64,000 nt of DNA from Varroa destructor (lineage: Eukaryota; Arthropoda; Arachnida; Mesostigmata; Varroidae). The translations under genes and the position numbers were made by a program. Positions within the stretch are counted from its first letter, which is position 1, and each line of letters opens with the position of its first letter. A model generated the notes under the pieces. It saw only the letters and a list, made by a program, of their open reading frames with translations. It was not told where the DNA came from and did not search any database. Positions 12,144-23,570 of this stretch are shown piece after piece. The stretch is taken from assembly GCF_002443255.2 (NCBI RefSeq), contig NW_019211457.1, positions 20,409,497 through 20,473,496 of the forward strand. The letters run 5' to 3'.

Positions 12144-13371
12144 CTGTTGAGTACACGTATACAAATAGGCGCACAACACAATTCTCAGTTAGATAGGACA
12201 AACAAGCCATAAAACTCCGTTAGTGTCACAAGAAAGCAAAACGTACTATCAGTCATGTCAGTTTCTCTTTAACTATGGAACGAATGCGTATTTTTTTGCT
12301 GTTAGCATTTAGAAATAAAAATCTAGATGAGCATGTATGATATTACGTTTTTGGTACATTGAACGTCCGTGGACCATTGCTCCGGCCTTCCACGACCTGA
12401 CTGAAGAACTTAAAACATAAATGCCCTAGGTGTACACCTACTTGTATAGCGCATACTCTCTCTTAGTGCTGTTCCTTTTTTGTTCCACTAGAACGAGTTC
12501 AATGGAAACTAGTTCGTCGCAAGTAGCAGCCTTGCTTCACCGACTGTCGACATGAGCGCATAGATATTTGTACGATGACGAGGCTTATATGTCATAACAT
12601 TTGGCTGGACCACTAACTTTACACTTATCTAGCTAATTTCCTCTAGAGCTTTGTCGACTTTTTTTGCTCAATTTCGTTAAAAGGGTTTTTTTAGTATGGC
12701 TAGAAAACTCTACATATAACCTATACAGATAGTACAATTTACGCCCATGGCAGACGTAATAGGAAGTCGTTATTGGTATCCGATGACACCGACAACTAAT
12801 AAATGTACTTTTTGTAATGCCTGGCTAACCTTATCATTCTCGCATAAGACGTTTAACCATTTGCATGTTGCGTTTCGCAAGATCGACAAACGGGAAGTGT
12901 TTGCAAAAAGTGGCTTGCTCTAGAAGCCACTAACGGACTTTCTGTGTTTACAGACTTCAGTAACCATCATTTTCAGTGTCACCCGGTTATACGCGTTCCT
13001 ACAGCCAGAGAGACAGGTCGAACCTAAATGCCCATAGACACGCATGTCATATGTAATAGAAGCCCTGGTCATAGTAGTGAGATTGGAAGCGTCCTGCCGG
13101 AGTACAGAGCACTACGCTGGTAGCCATGAAAGAGATGGTTGCAAACCATACAGCCCAGTATCTCGTGAGACGCACCTAATCTGTATATAATGATCATGCG
13201 TTTGGTCTCTCATAGCTCAGGGCCGTAAGATGCCGTCTTCATGGTCACAGAGGCGAAACCCTTCATGAAGATGGGTGTGGAAGGAAGCATACGACGCGTA
13301 TGGGCCGTAGAGTGCAGAGCCTGGCTATGGATGGTGATGATTTTGAGGGATTTTTTGAACGATGACCCCTC

Positions 13372-13653
13372 TTAGCCTATCGGGTTCTCTCGGGAGGCAA
13401 ACCTAGCGGAGTGCCTGTCATGATGAAGATGATGATCTAGATAAACATTTTGCTTCGCCACGCTTGCTAAAGGAACTTGCAGGTTAGAACCCAGAATTGC
13501 TCTAGAAAAATCATCCATATAATTCGATGAAGTGAAAGGATCGCCAGGCCGTGGCGAATTCAGTTTAGACATATCAAGTGAACGGATAGCGAACGTGCGA
13601 GTTTCCGCTACAAAACAGCTGTTCGTCGTGAGATTAAATAGATAATGAACCAC
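13372..13653 (-). other. Unidentified coding-like open frame, possible terminal exon
   Basis: A minus-strand frame open for about 93 codons. Its composition is balanced rather than AT-biased, with a stretch SPRPGDPFTSSNYMDDFSRA and a histidine-rich tail before a TAA stop. A possible acceptor, CTGTTTTGTAG, lies inside it near 13611, after which the frame could be a last exon of about 80 codons. The sequence beyond the stop stays GC-richer to about 13.0 kb on the same strand. I recognise no family. Its position upstream of the Kazal exons on the same strand does not fit as an internal agrin exon, because it ends in a stop. Confidence 0.2.
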
Positions 13654-16600
13654 CGCATAATACCAAGAAAAATATTGTTGGTTTTCTAAGATGACGTCAT
13701 TTACACGGACTGTTTAAAGTACACGAAGTGCTTGACCCAATGTCCATGTTATACTGCTATCATATCAAGTCATGTTAAAATTAATACACTGTAGAGATAG
13801 AAACAATAAATCGTCACCCTTACGCAATTTTCGAAATATGGAAGAGTTAATATAGCTTTAAGCGTACTAAAGTGTGCTCACGCCTCCTCCAACCTAAGAC
13901 TTACAGCCCGCGCTGAGTTACATTTAGTAATGACGAAGTACTTTAAAAGGATTGATAAAAAAAATCCATCAATACATACGTACTGATCGTAAACAAATAC
14001 AAATTACGGAAATATTATTTGTCCACAAACTCATTTTTGCTCTTTTTTTAATTTGCCGTATAAACCTTAGCAAGATAACTGCAACTATTTTAGCCTTGCT
14101 GCACGATGTCGCACTTCAGTCCCAGGGGCGAAATCGATGTCGGTAAGATTCGAATTCTGCTTGGGGTAGTTGGATATAACGTTACTCTTACGGGTATGCT
14201 AATCAAAGCTGTTGCAACGAAGGGTAAGAACGGCGCGATTTGCGGTTATGCCTTACAGACTTTTTGGGTGGGGTTATCTGAGAGACTATCCTCACGGGAA
14301 GGAAATATGTTTCAACCCTAAACAAGCAGTGTTGACCGAGTGACGCCAGGATCAGCAATACAGATTTAGTACTATCACTATGGGGTTTACCAAGACAAAC
14401 GCCGATGTGTAAGATTTCCTGTAATGCTTGTAAGTCTTGTAGGGGACCCGCAGCAAACGAGCCAGTTAGAAGAGCTAATAGCAGATTGTGTATGACATGC
14501 CGAAATAACTAGCTGACCCTCTTTTCCCACCAGTTGAATATCGGGAGCTTATGAAATTCAGTTTAATTTAATAGTATTATTACGTGATGAAAATATTAAC
14601 TTTCTTATAAGTTGTAAGGTTACCAGATAGACATCAACAGACTTACATATGCTCCTGCTACATAGTCCTCTCAAGCTTAACAATGCAATGTAAGCTTAAG
14701 TGACATCAGGGTGCTTATTTACCAGATTATTGAGGTGTTCAAGTGGCGATAATACATAAGAAAGTATTACCCTAGATGCCGACGCTCGTAAGCAGTATTT
14801 ATGCTTGTAAACATCCATACCGAACGTATGTCTAATTTATTCTAAATTTGGTTCATACATCAATACAACTAGGGGGTAATAACGTCATTGTGTCAATATT
14901 TATTTGCGATTTGAGGCTTTTTGCAGGCGGCCTTACATTTTCCGGTATCCATACGATATTAATATCTATAGTCGAAAGCTGATGTTAAGTCAAATCAACT
15001 AAACGTTACAAATTGCATTCTGTATCTGTTTATACCACATTGACGATCCCTAAGATGGGTGCTGAGACAAAAATTTTGATGTCCAAACACTAGTCAGTCG
15101 CGTACGCATACTTTTCCTGGCTTTCTTTAGCGCTTGGAGTTATAAGGAAAGATTTATCTTTGCGCGAGTTGGACGGAAGAGAAAGATAGCTAAAGCTTTA
15201 AAGGAGCCTGAGGGGGTGACGTTAAGAATTTACTTACAGTGTTATGGTACCACAGAAAGTCTCACATACGAGAAGTTACTTCAAATTGAGGCCAAACCTT
15301 AAACCTCAAAGAACTTAGCTGACACCAAGCTGCATCTCAAGCTACGACATACGGCAGTGAATCTTTCTATGGATTAAGTATAGAGGAATGTACAGGGGGA
15401 AAAGACTCAAAGAATGGTGAAGTGATTGGTACAGCCACGAGGGGAACGCTATGGGATAGGGGTTATAAAATTCAAAAACCAAAAATAATCGTTCATAGTC
15501 GAAAGAATGGCATGAGTCATAAGACGTGGTAAATGGAAGAAAATTTGATAATATGTAGAATTGATAAGATAGTTAAACCGATCAACCTATGGGATTATGT
15601 ACCATAAAAAGTTTGTAACACTATAAAATTTTCTACTGAACGTTCTCTTTGAATATATCGGCAGGGCAGAATATTATTGCTTGTTTTATCCTGCAGGTGT
15701 TGGCGAATCTTGGTACCGTTAATTATATTTTGCAAGAAAGAAGGTGCACGGCAGTTACCACGCTTTTCATCTCATGTCTTCTCTATCGCACAGCCGATAT
15801 CGGCCTAGCCGTGAACATCTGTCAGTCAACTCTAAATCAGCGTGCCCAAAAAGTCATAACAGATATTCACGCCTGATGCTTGCCTACGTTTCCACATGTT
15901 GCTTCGCTTCGATACACTTAAGGCAGCGTCAACTTAATCTGCCCATTTTTTGAGCCAGTTAACGCCAATCGACCTTTATGTCTTAACCCAAAATTCCTGT
16001 ACATTTCTGGTAAACTTTACTCGCGTTACCATTATTCTCGACATTTACGGAGCGAAGAAGAATAGAATTGATTGCTGTCACCGACAGCCTGCCATCCATT
16101 ACACTAGCGGAATCGACCACTGCAGTAAAAACAAAAATACTCGATTTTCCAAAATACCTTTCGAATTAGCTATGAATCGAAGCTGAAAGCTCAGAAGCTT
16201 ATGTTTCCTTCGTAAATTTGAAATCATCATGGAGTTACGATAAGAACGTTTTGCCGAACATATAAGATAAATTGAGCAATGGTTGTGTATGTCACACAAA
16301 GATAAAAATTTATATCGCCATTGTCGCTTGATGATACACTCAATCCTTTGTTCCCAAGCGACACATGGCCTCGCAAACGGAGACGAAACATACGATGTAT
16401 TTTTCAATACGAGATATAAACCAACAACGATTGTACCAGCATGTCCGATTGTATTTTCTCTCTATCGCGTTTGCAACGTGGAACTGGCCAGTTCTTGACA
16501 TTTGGTTGCTGAAAATGTCGTTGTTCAACCCGAATTTATAGCCTATTTGATTCTAAATCCGGTGATGACACAGGATAGACGGATATTGTTGCCAGACATT

Positions 16601-16953
16601 TGTATGCTAGCTATTGCTCTCTTCGTTTCGTAAACAATTTAGTAAAACTAATGCGTGATATTGCGAAAAAAAGTAATCAGAATTCGCAATGATGTCTAAG
16701 AAATGAAATATATGTATTACGAATTAACGAAGCTAAGAAAAGTATGTTTAACTGCTTTCCCAAAATGTTCCTATTAACGCTAGTTACGATCACTGCTTCG
16801 GCCATTGGAAATCTCTATTATTGTTGTTGTTTGTGCTTTTGTGCTTCATTTCACTTAGGTTGAAGCGGAACGAAATGACCCAGAATATGCACAGAATTTG
16901 TGATACTGCACACGATACATAACATGGATTAACTCGTTAACTAAAAATATTAT

Positions 16954-16996
16954 TATATATATATATATATATATAATAATAAAATAATAATAAAGG
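16954..16996. repeat. TA microsatellite followed by AAT/ATA repeats
   Basis: About eleven TA units run into an imperfect AAT-type trinucleotide tract. Confidence 0.85.
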
Positions 16997-18520
16997 TATA
17001 AAAAATATTAACTTCGTATTTGGAAATGCCGCCACTTTATAAAGGTTCGACATTTTCAGACACTTTTTTAGTTCACTGGTACTATTCTGTTGAATTTGAG
17101 GCCTTTAGACGGATATAATCAGTCATTCGGACTTTTAGCAGGCGAGTTGCGGCTAGCCACCAAAAGTGGAAAGATTTGAGTCGTTTTCATTTAAAACAAG
17201 TTTCATTTTGGAACTACAGCGGTGGAAATCATTCGCCATATTAACCTTGTATTCAATAAAAGATCTACTATTGGAAGCACTGTATACCGTTACTTTAAAA
17301 TATCCCAAGAAAGTCGTTTTTAACTGAATAGGGAGTTCAACTCACCTCAAGGTACGCTGGTGCCAGCATTGAGGTTTGCTGTATATAAAAAAATCATATT
17401 TGTTCACCGCGGTCAGGTAGAAAAAATCTGACGTATGGGGCAGTATGATTTGTGCGGAGGTCAAAAACGACACACGTAGATACGCTTGTTTTTCCTTGCT
17501 CTCATATTGCCACAATGGTAACTGGTGCTGAAAATGAATGCTCCACGATAATCGAAGACGGTGAATGGATGCAACAATCCGGCGGAACATCATGCTAAAG
17601 CAAAATATATGCTTACCATATCCGTTTAGTAGTCTGGTGCGGGTATTATCCATTGCTGCAGTCGCATTAGTCCTGATTACAGCTGAAGTGTACCGTCAAA
17701 TAGTCGAGGACATGATGAAGAAACTTCACACTAAGTAGAAGTAGGCAAAATTAACGTACCGTTTCGATTCCGCTATAGCATTATTTTTCGTTCGTTTCCC
17801 CATAGTTACCGCAATACTAGTTCAAGGCAGATGAGTCGGTCAGATATTTGCAGGTATTTCCGCTGTTAAAAATAAACCCAGTTTCACCAAAGTGAATCGT
17901 ACGCTAAATTCTATTGCATGCATATACCAGATATATCTGTTTGTGTCGACGCTATGTCTTTTTGCCTTAGACAGCGCATTTGTTATCGTCGCAAAGCTAT
18001 GCCCAAATACCTACAAGACATTCAATTTTGATGTGTACACAAAACGAGTTTAATTTCTTCAGGCTCAGTAAAATTCCTAGGGTCAAAAAAAGCAATTGTG
18101 ATAACCAGACTGCAGGTCGATTATGTCAAGCTCGTAAGTCACTGTCTGGTTATATTGTTTGTCCGCCTGGAAGAAAAGCGCTAGCATCGCAGAGAGGTTA
18201 CCTGCCATAGCAGCTCATATAGTCACAGGGAGAAAACGAAGAGAGAGAGAGTTTCCTTGTCTCAGCCATCTCTTGTAAGGCTGAAGCCTCTATTATTTCT
18301 TCATGGCGTACGGGTGTATGTGTAGCTATGTGTATTATACAAGGCGTTAGGTTAGCACTAAGGTCTGTCGACGGGGCCGATAAGGGAGGAATCGCAGGGG
18401 TATTCGCGGGGCTGAACGAAGCCATCTGGCGGCATCTGTTGGCGGGTTGTTTTTGAATCGATTGGCCTTTACTGGCTAGGCTGGCCCGCATCGTCTGCTG
18501 GCTGGCAATTCCCTGAGTTC

Positions 18521-18549
18521 ACTGACCCCCCCCCGGGGAGGGGGTCAGT
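18521..18549. repeat. GC-rich near-perfect palindrome
   Basis: The arms ACTGACCCCC and GGGGGTCAGT are exact reverse complements. The C and G runs between them also pair with a single bulged base, so nearly the whole 29-base segment folds on itself with no real loop. A further run of seven G follows. It lies in a local GC-richer island and could be a strong structure, a transposon end or a fold-back rearrangement. Confidence 0.7.
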
Positions 18550-21500
18550 AGGGGGGGTACCGTAGCCAGATCCAAACACGTCTCCCTGGCGCCGGGTTTA
18601 CTCGAGTGCTCCGTCGACTCGTCGAAAAGAGTATGTGGGAGTACTCAAGCCATGGCTAGCACCCGCTTCAGTGCGCCAAGCTTTCAGGTCATATTGGCTA
18701 ATTATACTAAACACGATTGGCCCTGGCATTCTGATCGTCCTGGCGCGGCTTCGAGATATGCCAGCGTCTTCTAGCCAGGAAAACTTGCGTAGAAAAGGCG
18801 AGTTGAGGGCGCCCCCCACCAAGACTGCGCCACGCGGAGCTAAGGGGGATTTCAGCTCCGTTGAAACGAGTGGCGCACTGCGGAGACTCTATCTGAATGG
18901 GCGAGGCAGAGGGCAGAACTATGGCAGTACTGATAGTAGAGAGGGGGCTACGTAGTGCTTTATCGAATAGAAGCCATAGCTGTTGGACCTGAGAGATGTT
19001 GGTCGAAAGGAATTGCACCCGCTGAACGAATAAGAGGGAGACACGGGCTAGAGTAAAGGCCGGACAGGAACATTGAATCAAGTAATGAAACGCAATAAGG
19101 ATAGTGAAATCGACTTAGCCTTAAGTATTCGATATTGGCCAGGATCAGTACACCATATCAATGAAATTATGCGTGCACTCATAAATATACAAAGCTAAAT
19201 ACGCTGTTTTTGGCTCAGCTAAAATATAATGAAGCTAAATTAAAAAGTAAGATACTTCACACAAAACTGTTAACATATATTTCTTATATTATTCACTCGC
19301 ATTGATCTGAACTTAAAAAGCATGCAAATCTTATACCTCGAAAATTCTTAAGCCATATTGGAAAGGTAACAAGACCAGGTTGCTATTGCCAGTGCACCTG
19401 CATGACAATAATAAGCGTCACACAAGTACAGCACCCATTTTTTGCTTACTTTCTTTAGTCCAACCTGACGTGAGTTCAGATCCGTTTAGTGTAAATTCGA
19501 GATTTGAGCCCGAAGGCATTGGAGTTATTGTATCAACTTGTCGAAGCCCCATCCTACCGCGTTGTAGTTATCCTTATATCAGTATAGTTTTTTCTAAGTA
19601 ATTATCCTATCAGCTTGTTTCGGTAACTTTTTGTTAACATTTTATGTCGAATTTCATTACGCCGTCATGCCATTGCACAGTTTAACCTTACTGCTTCAAT
19701 AATTCCGCTAATTTTAACCAGTCATTCAGAATCTTAACTCAAATATTCCACTATCCTTTCATCGTCATCGTGCGACCCTGTACCATTTGTTGCCTTCGCC
19801 TGTGTAAATTATTTGGATGTCCCATCGCTATTTAGCCGTCACTGTGTTTCCCTTTACCGACTATTCACCTATTGCTATTGCGCTATTTCAAACGAAATTA
19901 ATGAAAAAATCGCTTTAACTATTATACCCCTGAAAAAACATGTTAAAAATATGGTCACATTTATATTTATAGTAGATGCTCACTAGCTTTTTGGAGAAAA
20001 CACCATACTCTGTTCGAGGAAAAGCAGTACGAGAGATTGATTTTTTAAGGCAAGTGTCTGCCTATAAAGCCCTCCGAATTAAATGATTTTGCAGTTAGAT
20101 ATTTCACTAATTTTTAGCCCTTTCGAAAACAACTGTTCAACTAGTAATTAGTAATTCTAGAGTATGTATACATATTCTATAAATAGTACCAAAACTAGCT
20201 GAAGCAATTCAGATTCGACATTACCCAGCGGTTTCGATAAGAACGCTCCCAGTGGCGTTTGCTATCAGATATTATTGGTATAACTTTATCCGGGTTTTAA
20301 CTTGCTCAGATTGGCATGCCTCTTTTAGTCGGCATTGCTGCTCTTCAAGGTTTACCGGCAGGGGGGTGGATAGCGGCTTGCCATGTCAGATCAGCTTCTG
20401 TTGAGGCTCTGACAGGTGCAAACCAGATCTTTCATAAATAGAGAAACAGATAGATATGATGAGGATACAAGGGCAACTTTTCTGCGTTGCTTGTACGGCG
20501 AACTACTGGAACTCTTTACCAAATTTATTGTATGTTGATCGGCGCGGCAAGTTTGCGCAACTTAACGAGACTGAAACTTGTAGCAGCTGGACTTCGGTGT
20601 CGCCCCGAAATCTTCCAGCCCCGCAATCTCTTAAGTCTGACCCAAACTTCACTTGTAACCTGCCACATGAATAGTTCCGCTGTCGTGAAAGTAGTGTTTT
20701 GCAGTGCACGAAGAAGTTTTCCGCCTTTTTTCTTGATCTGGACTACAGGAACGCGATTTTCTCACCACTGAAACGATCCTACAGTTTTTACCTCGGAATT
20801 GATTCGTCGAAAAGTCGGAATATAAACCAAAGATATCATTTCGACAAGCTCTCATAGAACTGAGAACGTCGCACTTACCCACTAACAGTGGGATATTAAG
20901 TTATTCAAAATTTCTTATTATCTGTCTGTTTATCTGTTTTTGGTAGTGAAATAAAGCAAGTGAGATATTTAAAAGTGCAGAGCGGAAAAATCAAATATGT
21001 AGTATAGTAGCAAATCCCTTTATCATAAATGAAGTTTCGATGTAATGTTGTCATGTTGGAGTCGACCCGTATTGCCGAAAGAAGTCAGGGGCATAATTAA
21101 GGCAAAAATAGTTTCTATTCGTAATTATTCGTAATTTCTTTGAAGGATAAGTAAATGGTAGACGCATTCGAGAGAAAGAGATAATTTCGCTGATGATAAC
21201 ATCGCTGAAGTAAGTGTCTACACAAGATAGGCGAAGTAGTAAATTTATTAGAACCGACACATAATATTTGGCATTAATTACACTTAACACATTAAATGTG
21301 TTTGCTACGTTTATAAAAAAGGCACTTTCAGTGCACTGGATTATACAGCCGTACTCCTGCTTTTGCCCGTACATATATTTACTTTAACGGTGAGGCGACT
21401 TTGTAGTCCTTTTCATCTTCAACACCCTTATACTACCAACCTTCAGTGAGCTTTTGGGCACGCATCAGTACTGCCATGAACAAAGAATCAATTCACAACA

Positions 21501-21690
21501 GCAATATGAGGCAAATGCATGGCTAGCCTCATTTTTAACAAGACCGTTCTGTAGCAATTACCTGGAGAAAGTGCAGGTTTTTCTGTTTGAAGAAACATGT
21601 ATATTAAGAAGCAATTTGCTCAGGATACATGTTGGCTTGAATTCACAGTCGGGTGAACTTTACCCTAGTCATGTATTGCGCATGAGCAGA

Positions 21691-21776
21691 TAGATATAAG
21701 CTTTGTGGGCAATATTTTTGCCTGCTAACCTTAGAAGCGCATTGTGGTCTGGGTTCGAATCCGGGCTACTAGCCAT
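21691..21776 (+). other. tRNA-like fragment with a perfect B box
   Basis: The segment contains GGGTTCGAATCC at about 21750-21761, a perfect internal-promoter B box, in a T-arm with one mismatch in the stem. CTGCTAACC about 30-40 bases upstream resembles the anticodon loop of a serine (GCT) tRNA, and a long variable-arm-sized spacer lies between them. There is no recognisable A box or D arm, and the 5' acceptor does not pair with the 3' end. It is best read as a decayed tRNA gene or a tRNA-derived SINE head, not a functional tRNA. Confidence 0.3.
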
Positions 21777-22639
21777 ATGCCTGATGGGACGCCTAACGGC
21801 GATACCGTGCGTAAAACTCAAAACACAGACGTTTTGGTCCTATCAGTTCTACTGCTTTGTCAAGCTGTAACGAAAATAGCTGAGAAACATATGTAAAGTT
21901 TGTACATGTTTAATACACATTCAGCAAAAATAATTAACATTTTCAAGATCGTTACCGACAAGCTACGTATCATATAATTGAAATTTAGATTTTATTTTAG
22001 AGAATGGAGAGATGGTCAATATCAGCCAACATTAAAAGGCCATCTTTTTGATTAGGTTTGGAACCATTGAAAGTCAATTAGTATTAAGCCCGCGTTTGAT
22101 TATTTGACCTCTCTAAGTTCAGCATAAAGTCTAGCAGATTGCTTCGTAAAACTAAATTCAAATTACTTCTCTCTAGTGGAATCATTACGATTTACAAATG
22201 TAGTTAACAAATGCAAATTACTACCCATAACCAGAAGTTCAAGTTAGGGCCGCAGGTGACTTGGGTCCTAATAATGTTACAGTTACGTAGCCGTCAAGAT
22301 TTAATGTTGAAAGTACACTTAGTGAGTTTCGACTGAGATAATTCACATATACAGAACGTGTTGGCCATAGATGGCACTCACAAGAAACACACTGATAGAA
22401 TATGTGTTTGTATGCTAGTTTCTCTATCACATTAATTGAATTATCATTCCCTTAAAGAATCTGTTGTTTTACAAGATTAGCTACGTAGAATTAACACAAA
22501 ATAATCGTGCAATAAGGCCTGGATGATTTAAATACGTATTTTGCACAAAACCTTCAATTTATATATATTACGCTGTTACAAGCAAAACCGGCGGACCTTC
22601 GAATTGTATAGCCCTTGAACTAGTTGAATGATTATATTT

Positions 22640-23570
22640 TAATATGTGTTAGGTGTACTGTGCCTTATTTTTGACAGACGTGTTCCAGTCGTCGAGAAAA
22701 CTGTATACCTATCATTCGCACCCCCATATGCAATTTCTCTATCAATCGTTTTTCTAAGTAAATCGATAGCAGAGAATGTTTGTCCATCAATTGCTCTTTT
22801 TAGGGCATGAACAGTTCGGTAATAACACGGACCTAGACTGAGAGAATAAGCGGGTTGAAGCTAACCTTGCGTATTCATTTGCTCAATTCAGGAAGTAATT
22901 GAGGTATGACGATGAGGTCTTGGTTTGTCACCAAGTAGACAGACTGCGTCCTTTAAATTTCCGTGCACATCGTCTATGAGCCTCTTGAAAAATTAGAGAT
23001 ACGGTCCGCATTCATCGTTTCTTTTTGGGGAGTATCTCGTAGTAGTCGGTGCCCCTGATATCCATTGCAAGTATTACCACCATTTTACGTCTGAATCGAC
23101 TCGACATTGACATCACCTCTCTCCTCATCCCTCTTTGACTGGTAGTAGAGAGTGAATCATGCTTCATCTAGCGATCACATCCAGACGGGTTTTTGGTTGA
23201 CTAATTTATACTACACGCATTTCTAGCTGGCCTGAAATCAACTGATGGGTACCTGTTTCTTATTCAGTCTCTGCATTTCCAATATTTGGGCTATAATTCT
23301 AAAACAAGTAAAATGCCAGTTTTAACTGAAGCCGTGCTTTCATAAAACGCCTACGTGATTGCCGCAGTGTTCTTCAAGTTCTAGCTTGTGGTTATTTCTT
23401 CGCTAGTTTTCAGCACTTCAGTCTGCGTCCTTACGTAATGTAAGTATTCACGTACTGTACTTTTGCTTAAAACATCCTTGCCTAATATCCGCTAATCTTC
23501 GATGAATTTCGGTTGTGGCCCTTGAGGAAAAACTTCACCACTGAATCTTGATTTTCAAGACTAGAAAATG
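22640..23570 (-). pseudogene. Broken mariner-family transposase
   Basis: Reading the minus strand across several stops and frameshifts gives the ordered landmarks of a mariner transposase. These are an N-terminal helix-turn-helix start (VVKFFLKGHNRN near 23.54 kb); a linker region with VNTYIT and LEMQRLNKKQVP; a segment ending MIHSLLPVKE where the first catalytic aspartate motif should be; AMDIRGTDYYEILPK; the second motif as LLGDKPRPHRHT near 22.92 kb; and a C-terminal HALKRAIDGQTF. Mariner is a cut-and-paste DNA transposon of about 345 codons, and the span of about 930 bases fits nearly full coding length. The copy is dead. It has many stops, no aspartate is seen at the first site in the aligned frame, and the third aspartate of the PCDY motif reads tyrosine (codon at 22824-22822). 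Terminal inverted repeats were not found by eye. Confidence 0.8.

Larger units (their letters stand above)
12144..21690. other. Non-coding or unassigned stretch
   Basis: No recognisable gene. If the agrin-like gene extends upstream this would be intron. A GC-richer block at about 18.2-19.05 kb carries long overlapping open frames on both strands and a strong hairpin. The block at 13.0-13.7 kb holds one coding-like minus frame, listed separately. The rest is AT-rich with scattered homopolymers and a TA tract. No further Kazal core (PVCG.DG.TY) was found on the minus strand. Confidence 0.5.

Noticed and set aside
12144..12210. Upstream extension of the 12-kb Kazal exon to an ATG at 12210
   Set aside because: The frame is short and lacks a convincing signal sequence, and a normal acceptor sits at the module border; read-through of intron is simpler.
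18598..19081. Several overlapping open frames of 75-124 codons on both strands
   Set aside because: Mutually exclusive frames in a stop-poor GC island with no protein motif.
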